Source: Hawksworthiomyces lignivorus (Eukaryota > Ascomycota > Sordariomycetes > Ophiostomatales > Ophiostomataceae). From it: a stretch of 64,000 nt of DNA. Within the stretch, counting starts at the first letter, position 1; each line of letters starts with the position of its first letter. Below the pieces are notes generated by a model. It saw only the letters and a list, made by a program, of their open reading frames with translations. It did not search any database and was not told the DNA's origin. Shown piece by piece: positions 13,136 through 23,400 of the stretch. Location: the NCBI GenBank assembly GCA_002917075.1, contig NTMA01000009.1, positions 186,001 to 250,000 of the forward strand, given 5' to 3'. The position numbers and the translations under genes are program-made.

Positions 13136-14332
13136 ATGCAGCTGAGCGACTTTCTCGCCGCTCTGGCGCTTGCCGCGCCGGTGCAGGCTCTTCTTCGATT
13201 TGGCTGTGCCCAGCTGACTGTCCAGCGTCTGGATCCCCTCGTGAACCCTGGCATGAACCCGTCGGCCCATCTTCATCAGATCATTGGCGGTGTAAGTAGA
13301 TGCTGATCGAAGAGAATGGAGCAAAATCAAAATTTTGACGCCGTGATTGAAAGTCATATCCATTGCCTCTAACGCGTCTGTGACTGGTGTAGAATTCCTT
13401 CAACACCACCATGACACCCCTTGTACACGATCTGCCGAAGCTCTCGACTTGCACCACCTGCCAGTTCTCGGAAGACTTTTCCAACTACTGGACAGCCGTG
13501 CTCTTTTTCCGTGCGCCAAACGGCACGTACAAGCGCGTCAACCAGCTGCCCAACCTCGGTTTTGAGGGCACGCGCGGCGGCATGACCGTCTACTACATGC
13601 AGAACGCGCTATTCGACTACGACCAGCTGTCCAAGGTGACGGCCTTCAAGCCGGGCTTCCGCATGCTGGTGGGCGACCCGACCTTCCGCACGAAGCACCA
13701 GGCCGCCAAGTTCCGCCAGATCACGTACACGTGTCTGCAGGAGCCCAGCACGCGGTCGCCCGAGACGCAGGCCTTCCCCAAGGAGCCCTGCCCCGCGGGC
13801 ATCATGGCCAACGTGCGCTTCCCGACCTGCTGGGACGGCAAGAACCTGGACTCACCCAACCACCAGGACCACGTCGCCTATCCGGCAACGGGCACCTTTG
13901 AGTCCGGCGGCGACTGCCCGGACACGCACCCGGTCCACCTGCCGCAGCTCATGTACGAGACGGTCTGGGACACCAAGCCGTTCAACGACAAGAGCCTGTG
14001 GCCCACCGACGGCAGCCAGCCGTTTGTGTGGTCGATGGGCGACAAGACCGGCTACGGCTCGCACGGTGACTACGTCTTCGGCTGGAAGGACGACGCGCTC
14101 CAGCGGGCGATGGACAGCCCCTGCTACGTCAACTGCCCGACGCTCAAGACGCAGTCCATCGACGACCAGAACAAGTGCTCCGTTCCAGACATTGTCGGCG
14201 AAGATGTTGATAACTGTACGCTCATTCTCTGTCACTTTTGCTTGCCCCCTTTCATTCGCATTTCGCTAACCTTTATTTTCTCTAGGGCTGATGGAGCTAC
14301 CTGGTATTCCCGAGAGCAAAATGAACATGTAA
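13136..14332 (+). CDS. Secreted DUF1996 protein, three exons, 341 residues
   Basis: Extracellular or cell-wall protein of the fungal DUF1996 family; biochemical function unknown. Exons 13136-13291, 13393-14215 and 14286-14332. A signal peptide is expected in residues 1-18 (MQLSDFLAALALAAPVQA). The family hallmark follows: RLDPLVNPG, then SAHLHQIIGG, where the first intron lies between GG and NSF. Later family segments are FRAPNGTY, YYMQN, FPTCWDGKNLDSPNHQ and the end of the domain at YGSHGDYVFGW. The last exon encodes only LMELPGIPESKMNM after a split Trp codon; without that splice the frame would run on through intron sequence. No WSC domain, GPI signal or Ser/Thr-rich tail is visible. Confidence 0.92.
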
Positions 14333-14840
14333 AAAGGAGGTGTCTTCTACCTCTGTTGATTGCCTCACTCTTGCATTAATTCATTGAAAACTTTCCTTCA
14401 TGTCTAGTTCTCCATCGTTGTAATTACCTCTGCATAATTTAGAAACTTTGCTCATGAAACTTGGGCTCTGGCCGTCCTTGAAAAACAGCTTTTTTGCCCG
14501 TACAGCAGATGCCGAAGATTTACAAGATGCATTTCATCCTCTGTGGACGGTCAGATGGATATGGGATGTAAGCAATATATGACGAAAGTGAATAATACTC
14601 TACAACTTTCATCCTCATGGCCTGCCAATGGTAATCTCGCATACTGATGTCCAAAGCTACAAAAGAAGAAAACCCGAATAAATCATATACGTCTTTCTTC
14701 TGATTTAACTACTCCCGAACCAGGCTCCCCAAAAATGAACAATAGAAACGCAACACGCCATGTATCCCCTTCACCGCCTCTTTCCCTAGAAAAACATATG
14801 CCAGAATGACCAGCGAGAATAGTTGACATACTACGCTGGA
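14333..14840. other. Convergent 3' spacer between DUF1996 and GlnRS genes
   Basis: The two flanking genes are transcribed towards each other, so this should hold both 3' untranslated regions. No ORF or RNA gene recognised. Confidence 0.6.
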
Positions 14841-17122
14841 CTACTTCTTGCCGACATCTTCTTTCAATGCCACAATGCGGTTGAGCACCACCTTCTCGTC
14901 TGTGGAGTCAGGGTCCATAGCGAAGTAGGCCACTCGGATGCCCTGGAAGCGCACGCTCTCTGGTCCGCCCTTACCCAGCTCGCTCTCGCCTGCGGCCTCT
15001 GGCCACGGTGCTCGCTTCTTCACTTCGTCAAAACCCGATTCGATCAGAGCGTCTGGGTAGACGATCTCACTCTCCGGGTTGATGTCGTTGAGGAAGCCAC
15101 CAGGTGCCTCGTTGGGGTTGTCGGACTTGAAGAGCGGGTTGTGGATGCGCACTTCGGCCTTTCGCGAGCCCAACTCCACCGGCGGCACCCACTGGATGTA
15201 GGTCTTTGGCTTCTTAGTTTCTCGGTCAGAGACGGCGCGGATCTCGGTCACCTTTCCAGTGACCTCGTCTTTTGTGTACGAGACTGCCTTGATCGGGCAC
15301 TCTGCATAAAGTAGGCCAACAGTCTGGTAAAGTTAGAAAGATAGGGTCTTTCCTAGCTAAAAAAAAAGTTTAAATCAAACGAAGCTTACCTTCCCAGGCG
15401 CAAGACGGAAGAAAGATGGGTCGGCCTCTTCGCGGAAATCAGAACGATCAATGTAGATCGTCTTGGAGAACTTGACATTGTGCGAGCCAACCTTGGGATC
15501 TTTGGGGTTGAATGGAACAGCGATGTCCTTTCCGTCGGACCCGTCGGCATCCTCAATCACGACAGGAACGGGGTCCAGCACCAGCATCAACCGCGGTACT
15601 GTCCTCTCCAGGTATCTCCGCACAGCCTGCTCGAAACGCTTAATGTCGATCACCGTGTTAGCCGTGGTCACGCCCAGCTCGTTGACGAACTCAAGAATCG
15701 CCCCCGGCGGAACGCCTCGCCGCTTGATGCCAATCAGGGTATATAGACGAGGGTCGTTCCATCCCCGGACGATTCCGGTCTCTACAAGCTTCAAGATTTT
15801 CCGCTTGGACAGGACTGTGCCACCGATGGAGAGACGGCCATATTCGCTGAAAGCAGTTAGAGGCAAGAAATAAAAAAAAAAGTGCAGATGATTTATGAAA
15901 GGTATGCCTACCGCTGCATCGGCTCATAAACTCCCAACTCGTGGTTTAGCCATTCGTAGCTTACTCTGCTCAAAACTGCAGTGGCTGTTAGTTATCACGT
16001 GTTGGTACATCAAAGAAGTGGCAGGGAGCCGCATACCAAATTCAGTCGTGCACAGAGAATGTGTCTAGGCGATATATTAGCAGTAGTCCATGCTATAGCG
16101 GTGATATAGGTGGCAACTTACAATGCCCTCATAAGAATCACAGAGACAGTGAGTGAAGTCGTATGTGGGATATATCTTCCACTTTGATCCAGTCCTGAAG
16201 TGTGGTTTCTAGAGAAGGGTCAGTACAATCCCTAATTATGGATACGCAGAAATCATGTAGTGCGCGCACCTCGAGAACGCGGTAAGCAGCGAGATCCCAC
16301 ATTTGGGGGTTTCCATCTTCGATACTGGGCATCGTTAGACATTTATTTGTGCTTGGAATAGGTAAATGGCCATATTGGCGGGTGAACTGACTCCTGCTTC
16401 ATGCGCAAAAACGCCTCCTGGGGCTTGTACTTCCCGTCCCGCATGTCGCAGAACTCCTGGAGATTCTGTTCTACCGACTGCTCGGCGTGCTTGCAGCGAT
16501 AGCGGGGCTTTCCCTCACCGTCGCCGCGCTGGTGCTTGACCTCGGCGTCCGAGCAGTGGCACACATAGGCCTTTCCCAGGCCGATCAGCTTCTCGGCGTG
16601 GGCGTACAGCTTGTCAAAGTTGTCAGACGAGTAGGTGATGGTGCTCGGGCGGAAACCCAGCCACTCGATCATCTCGAGGATGGCGTCGAAGTAGACCTGC
16701 TCCTCAGACTCGGGGTTCGTGTCGTCGTAGCGGAGGTTGCACGTGCCACCGTGGTACTTGGCGAAGCCAAAGTTGACGGCGATGGCCTTGGCGTGGCCGA
16801 TGTGCAGGAAGCCGTTGGGCTCGGGCGGGAACCGCGTGCGCACGGGCTTCATGGGCCGGATGCGGAACACCTCGTCGAGGAAGCCGACCTTGAACATGCT
16901 CTGGGGATCGACGGCAGGCTCTTCGGGCTTGGGGGCCGGCTTGGGGGCGCTGCTGGCCTTGGGCTTGTCGGCGGCGGCAGCGGCAGCGGCCTCTCTCGCC
17001 TTGGCCGTGGCAGCAGCCTTCTCGCGCTTCTTCATCCGCTTCTTCAGCTCGCCCTTGGACACCATCTCGCCGGTCTCCTCGTCGAGCTGGAGCTTGGCCG
17101 TGCTTTCAGCGAGGTCCGCCAT
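14841..17122 (-). CDS. GLN4: Glutaminyl-tRNA synthetase, seven exons, 634 residues
   Basis: Cytosolic class I synthetase that charges tRNA-Gln. Exons: 17122-16392, 16324-16270, 16208-16122, 16064-16037, 15975-15912, 15846-15390, 15323-14841. The HIGH motif is at residues 107-110 within [17 protein letters not shown], and [11 protein letters not shown] follows. The GlnRS-specific segments [13 protein letters not shown] and [13 protein letters not shown] are recovered only after splicing, and the KMSKS-equivalent is VLSKRK near residues 334-338. The C-terminal anticodon-binding beta-barrels include [10 protein letters not shown]. The N-terminus (about 90 residues) is a short Lys/Ala/Pro-rich extension, without the full YqeY-like domain of larger GlnRS. 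Intron 1 uses a GTCAGT donor, fixed by the conserved Asp codon it splits. GluRS is excluded by these motifs. Confidence 0.95.
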
Positions 17123-17924
17123 GGTTGGAGGAAGGAGGGGGTTTCTGTCGATGTAAATAGCTTGTACGGTTATGCAGCAGTGTCGACTGGGATCTGCTCG
17201 TTCGAATTCTGTCTTCCTATATGAGAGGAGAACAGATATTATTGCTTGAACAACAATCTAAAACTTGCAAGTTAAAGTCACTTAAAAAGATCCGACTGGA
17301 TTTTGCACTCATAAATATCATTTTGCCTTTGGGTAGAGCTGGTAGTGTGACTCAATTTTTAGCCCCGCGCTGAAACGCTCCCGCGGCGCATTGAGCTCTG
17401 CTCCGAACCCTTGTCTGATAAGAGGATAAGACGCCTTCGGCACTAAGCCCCGCCACCTCTTCGCGCTAAATGTTCCAAAACCAGCCCTTTAGGCGCATTG
17501 CCACTGAGGAATTTAGAGGAATGTGACTCTGCGCCTATCTCAATGCTAACATGTACCGCCAGGAAATGAACGATGATTCTCAACTACAAGCCAGCATTTG
17601 ACAAACTGCCGACGCGCATTTAGGGATTCCGCTTCGATATCATAACAACGACGCCCACCCTTCTCTTCTCATGAAAAGTAATTAACTCAGGAGCCATAAG
17701 TTATGGTCAACGGCCAGCCAGACTGGGTTGGAATACGTATGTTCCATCCTATCAAACATGAGCACTTCCAATTCTGGTTCCTGTAGCGTTGAAAAAAGCC
17801 CAGGAGTAATAATGTCCTGTTTTTCGTCGGGATCTTTGGAAGACTTGTGTGTCTTTGCCCCTCTTGTTTAAGATTGTTAGCGAATGCCCCAAGACTAATA
17901 AAATTATATTCTGGAAAGTGATGT
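17123..17924. other. GlnRS promoter region
   Basis: Upstream of the minus-strand synthetase. The open frame at 17752-17961 (minus) overlaps the second exon of the small gene described below, in a different frame, and shows no family. Nothing else recognised. Confidence 0.5.
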
Positions 17925-18184
17925 TCAGTTTGATCTTATTGAATTTCGTACGATGCCACATCTTTTCCGCTAGTATAATAGTTAGTAAGAAACAAACACT
18001 GCCAGCATAAGATGTATATACATGGATATATTACCTTGCTTTCCACATTTGTGGCCGCCCGTTGAACTTTGTTGCTCCACTGCACTCCATTCGCGCCATT
18101 GTGCTTTTTCACATCATTAAGAGTAGCCCGTCCAGCGAGCTGAATCAATTTCCCAGCAGTAGTAGAGAAGCCCCGAAGTGACAT
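17925..18184 (-). CDS. Candidate small basic protein, two exons, 64 residues
   Basis: Not recognised as any family. Exon 1 (18184-18035) encodes 50 residues beginning MSLRGFSTTAGKLIQLAGR; exon 2 (17969-17925) adds RKRCGIVRNSIRSN and a stop. The intron has a GTAATA donor, a strong TTACTAACT branch site and a TACTAG acceptor, better than expected by chance, which is the main reason for the call. The first 20 residues are rich in Arg, Ser, Thr and Leu without acidic residues, as in mitochondrial presequences. It lies between the GlnRS promoter and the divergently transcribed kinase. A non-coding spliced transcript is the main alternative. Confidence 0.42.
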
Positions 18185-18549
18185 AGTCTAAGGCTGGAGG
18201 AAGCATGCAGGAGGTAGACAAAGTTTGGACGATGGTGTAGTAGGATTTTGAGAAAAAACATTTCAAATGGGGAATAAAGCTTGAAAAGCTTCGCAAAGAT
18301 TAATGACTGTAGATAATTTATTGTTGTTGGGGTAAAGTATTTTCGACCATAGAAGGTGCTGGATGTTGTACATCAGCGTTTGCCAATGCAAACGCCCTTG
18401 CTTCAAATTCGTACTAGTTTCGTGTCGACGTGCTCGAAATTCTCATAACAGCTTCCTCGCTAAAGGATTCATCGTGTTTCTTATAATACATAGTGATTCC
18501 AAGCCACCAGCCTTTTTGTCTTCTCATCAATTCAACGTCAACCTTCATC
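18185..18549. other. Divergent spacer between small gene and kinase
   Basis: 365 bp between the ATG at 18184 (minus) and the kinase ATG at 18550 (plus); would act as a shared promoter if the small gene is real. No clear TATA box. Confidence 0.4.
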
Positions 18550-20136
18550 ATGGCATCCAGACGGATTGCGTTGCAGCAGCTTGCTTGCCTGCAATCGTCC
18601 TGTCTCTTGTCGTTGTCCTTACATCCCAAACGCCCGAGTTTTACAGCTTCGCTCTGGGCACCATTTAAAGTCACTCCTAAACTGAGAATGGTTTCAATCG
18701 CTCCCCGTCGGCGGTCAGAGCTGCGCAGTCTTCCCACTCAAGGCTTCGATATTGTGGATAGCGGAAATCTTGTCGAGGAAGAGGGTATGCCTGAATACAG
18801 GGCAGATCATTTTTATCCAGTGCACCTGGGCGAAATATTCAACGACAGGTTCCAGACTGTTGCCAAATTGGGCTATGGCTCATCCTCAACTATTTGGCTT
18901 GCGCGTGATCTACAGTAAGCGACCTCAAGAATGAGCTTGTAGCCATGCGCGATAGCTATTGACACATATGATATAGGGACCATCAGTACGTAGCTCTGAA
19001 AATATACATACACAATTCTGTCACGCACCGAGAGCTACCCTTGTACGAGCACCTTCATAAAGTCTTGCCAAGTAGCCGTCGAGGAGCCGATAATATCAGG
19101 CAATTTCTTGGTTCCTTCAAAGTCGCGGGGCCAAATGGAGAGCATATTTGTCTTGTGCTTCAGGCATCTCAGATGAGCATCCGTGATATGGATATAGTGT
19201 TCATGAAGGGTCGCGGCTTTGAAGAGTCATTTGTGAAGAGTGCCATCACAGAGCTGCTAGACGCTGTCGATTTTCTCCACACGGAGGTAAAGGCAGTGCA
19301 CACTGGTAAGCAATCGCCAAGATCTATGCTTCATATAACATAACCACTGATTCGTACTTTTCGAATCAGACATACACCCGGGCAACCTTTTACTCGGAGC
19401 GGTGGACAACTCGATCTTCAAGGGCTTGGAGGAGAGTGAATTTTCCAATCCCGTTCCGCGCAAAATTCTGCAAAACCGAACAATATACCTTTCCCGTCTG
19501 ATGAAACCGAAGGACGGACCGCTTCTTCTCTCTGACTTTGGTGAAGCAAGAGTCGGCCCGGGTCCACATGCCGGTGACATTATGCCTATTATGTATCGAG
19601 CACCAGAGACACTACTGCGCATCCAATGGAGCTATCCAGTTGACATCTGGAGTGTCGGATTGACTGTGAGTCTATAGATCTGCGTTTATAATGAATACCG
19701 CTCGTTGGCTGCTTTTAACCACTATACTCCTAGGCATGGGACCTCCTTGAAGGAAGGACTCTATTCACTGCCCGCAGAGAAGACAGGAGCTTTTCAGACG
19801 GAGCGCATTTTGCAGAACTGATTGCTGCTCTCGGACCGCCACCCTCTAGGCTCCTTGCCCGTAATAGCGAGAGAGCGCTTGAATACTGGGATGACAAAGG
19901 TGAGAAGTTGGTCCATCTACGGGACTAGCCTAGCTATACTGACAGATCTTGCCTTCCTTGTAGGCAGCTGGGGAGAGTTTGTTCCAATTCCCTCGGGAAG
20001 GACATTGGAGAGAAGAGAAGAGAAGCTAAAGGACAAGTCGAAATTTCTTCAGTTCATGCGACGAGCTCTAACCTGGGACCCCCTCGAACGTCCAACTGCA
20101 AAGGAACTTCTGCGCGATCCGTGGTTGTCAGACTAG
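18550..20136 (+). CDS. SRPK-like serine/threonine protein kinase, five exons, 442 residues
   Basis: Protein kinase of the fungal SRPK-like group. Exons: 18550-18914, 18977-19305, 19370-19665, 19734-19899, 19964-20136. Visible motifs: glycine loop LGYGSSSTIW (residues 107-116), Lys130 in VALK, catalytic loop HTDIHPGN (Asp232, Asn237), DFG at 287-289, YRAPE, and DIWSVGLTAWDLLEGRTLF. As in SRPKs the catalytic loop has HTD instead of HRD. The Lys normally two residues after the Asp is His234, which may lower activity. No RS-docking spacer is evident, so splicing-factor substrates are not assured. The N-terminal 47 residues are hydrophobic and basic; Met47 is an alternative start close before the PEYRADHFYPVHLGE segment. 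Confidence 0.9.
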
Positions 20137-20496
20137 ACAACGCTTACTCGCATTTGGGAATCTCAGAATGCACCCTGTGTCCGCCTTATAGGCTCATTCC
20201 AAGTCTATGTGATGTAATAGCGTCACTTTATAGAGCTGAAAAGTTATACAACTCTACAGATGGGATAATGCAAAAAGTACCATTCACTATAAAAGTGTCG
20301 CACCGCATACCTTCCATGAGAATATAAATCAACTAGAACTGCATTTTGCGTAGACTTTGGCCGCAAAATATTCTTCAACAGCAGCTGCGTAAAAGCAAAA
20401 CAGCCTTCTTACCTGCGTATCCACGATAGGATCAATACTCGACTACCCAAAAATGCCCCGTTAAAGACTTTTTCCTGCCAGATTTGTTTTTATATA
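20137..20496. other. Convergent 3' spacer between kinase and pyruvate carboxylase
   Basis: Holds the 3' ends of two converging genes. No ORF or RNA gene recognised. Confidence 0.6.
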
Positions 20497-23400
20497 TCAG
20501 GCCGCTTTGGTGATGCGGCAAACCAGGTCGGAACCGTCGACTGAATCACCCTCCTTCACCTGTAGAGATGATACGACACCATTGTGAGGAGCAGAGATAA
20601 CCATTTCCTAGAAACAGAAGTCAGAAGCGGTGCGCTGTCAAGGGTGTAGTTAGAAAAGACATTGCATGAGAATACATACCATCTTCATAGCACTAAGAAC
20701 GGCGAGTGGATCGCCCTTCTTGACCTCGGTTCCGTCACGGACACGCAGCTCCACAAGTACCCCCGCCATCGGGGCGCCGACCTGGCTGGAGTCGGAGGGA
20801 TCCACCTTCGGCCGGCTGATGTTCTCAACTGAGGCCTGCTTGTCATCGACCGTTACCTGGCGCACCTCACCATTCATCTCGTAGAAGACTTCACGCTGGC
20901 CAGTGTTCTCCGACAGCGGGCCGACAGCGAGAAGCTTCAAGATCAGGACCTTGCCTCTTTCTAGCTCGACATGGAATTCCTCGCCAATAGCCGGCTTGGA
21001 CAGGAAGTACTTGGTGGGCAGGACCGACAGGTCGCCATACTTGGCCACAAATTTCTTGTAGTCTTCGAATACCTTAGGGTACATGATGTATGAGGCAAGG
21101 TCGGTCTCGGTGACATGGCCGAACTTTTTGGCCAGTTCCTTACGGACCTTGCCAAAGTCGACCGGTTCGAGGAAAAGACCAGGGCGCTTGTCGAGCTTGC
21201 GGCGGCCACGAAGCGCGTTTGTGCGGAGAGGCTCGGGGAAGCCGCCGTACGGCTGGCCCATCATGCCCTCGAAGAACTCGAGGACAGAGCCAGGGAAATC
21301 AAGCTCAGAGGCACGCGCCTTGACGTCCTCGGGGCTGAGCTTGTTGGACACCATAAATTGGGCCAGATCACCAACGACCTTGGACGTAGGCGTGACTTTG
21401 ACGATGTCGCCGAGCAGCTCGTTGGCGTGTTCGTATGCTTTCTTCGTCTCGGCCCACAGAGAGCCCAGACCGAGTTGCTGCGCCTGGAACATCATGTTGG
21501 TGAGCTGACCGCCAGGGATTTCGTGCTCGTACACTTCCGGATCAGGACCTGTGAGATGGGCTTCGAAGGGTGAATACAGAAGACGGAGCTGGGCCCAGTA
21601 AGTATCAATGGCGCGCACGTGGCGCACGTTCAAACCGGGATCAAGGTTGGTACCCTCAAGCGACGCGAGGATAGCGTTGATGCTCGGCTGAGACGTCATT
21701 CCGGACAAGCTATCGCTGGCAGCGTCAATGGCATCAGCACCAGCCTCAGCACAGGCAACCATGGAGGCCACACCAGTACCGGCAGAATCATGGGTGTGGA
21801 CATGGATGGGCAGGTCGGGGTACTTCTGGCGAATCGCGCCGATGAGCAGGCGGGCAGCATGGGGCTTGAGCACGCCAGCCATGTCCTTGATACCCAGGAC
21901 GTGGATATCAAGAGCAACCAGTTTGTCAACAAGATCAAGGTAGTACGGCAGGTTGTACTTTTTCTTAGGGTTCTATATGAAATGTTAGAGCAGGTATTTA
22001 AAAAGGAAGATGGAGAAGGGGTGAAGAAAGAGTGAGAGAACGACGCGAAGAACGAGCGATAAAATGAGGCGAAGAAAGATTAAGAGAATGATGTGAGGAA
22101 AGAGTGAGAGAATGATGTGAGGAAAAAACGAGAGAGCTGTGTGAAAAAAGAACGAGAGAACGTTGCAAAGAGACGAAACGAGGAATGAACGAAGCAAGCA
22201 AGCGAGATGAGGAAAGAGCGAGACCAGGCGAGAAGAGAAGGAATTGAGGGAAGGAATTGAGAGGAGATAAGGAGTTGGGATCAGGGGAGAACGAAGCGAA
22301 GAAACAAGATGAAGAATGACAAGTCTAAGGATATTGTAGAGCGGCATCGAGATGAAATCAATGTGATGTTGAAGATTGCGACGGAGAAGTAAAAGACGAT
22401 CACCAGAATAAAAACTTACTAGCATGTCTCCCGAATAGCATATTGAAGCTTCCACAACACCTCCGGCCTTGTGGACGGCCTTGATGCCGACCTCCAGCTG
22501 GTCGACGTCGTTGAGGGCATCGAAGACTCGAAAGATATCAACGCCGCATTTCTTGGCCTGGTCGACAAACTGCTCGATAGCGTTGTCGGGAAGCGAGGCG
22601 TAGGCAACACCGTTGGCGCCACGCAGCAACATCTGGAAGGGGATGTTGGGGATCAGCTTACGCATGCGGCGGAGGCGTTCCCACGGGTCCTCGTACAGGA
22701 AGCGCATGGCAACATCGAAGGTGGCGCCGCCCCAGCACTCCAGACTGTAGAGATTTTGCAGGCCATGGCTCGTCTCCTTGGCAATGTTAAGCAGATCGAC
22801 CGTGCGGACACGGGTAGCGAGTAGCGACTGGTGGGCGTCCCGCCAGGTGGTGTCCATGATGAGGCAGCCCTTGTAGTCGCGTACGGCCTTGGCGAAGGCC
22901 TTGGGGCCCTGCTCCAGGATGATCTGGCGCCAGCCCTTGGTGCTCGGCAGGCTGACGTCAATCTTTTTGCTGCTATCGTCCAGAAGCTCGGGAAGGATGA
23001 TGTCGGACTTGAGCTTGGGCTCGCCGACCTGGCCCTTGATGCTGCTGCCGTTGACGGCAATGTCACCTAGGTATAGAAGGAGCTTCTGGGCACGGTTCTG
23101 GCTGCCAACGAGGTCGAACAGCTGAGGCGTGTCATCGATGAACGTGGTCCAGCAGTTGCCTTCAATGAAGGTGGGGTGCGTGAGAAGCGAAGCCAAGAAA
23201 GGAATGTTCGTCTTGACGCCGCGAATGCGGAACTCGATCAAGGCACGGAGCACCTTGCGGCGAGCAATCTCGTATGTTGAGCCGTGGCAAGTGCACTTGA
23301 CCAACATAGAGTCGTAGTGAGGCGTGATGACAGCACCAGCAAAGCCGTTGCCACCGTCAAGACGGACACCGTTGCCACCAGCAGAGCGGTAGACCTCAAT

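Noticed and set aside
17752..17961. 69-codon minus-strand ORF with one hydrophobic segment
   Set aside because: Cannot be joined in frame to the small gene's first exon at the branch-supported acceptor and shows no family.
22027..22194. Possible CRISPR-like array
   Set aside because: Units are contiguous without unique spacers and lie in a eukaryotic intron; it is a minisatellite.
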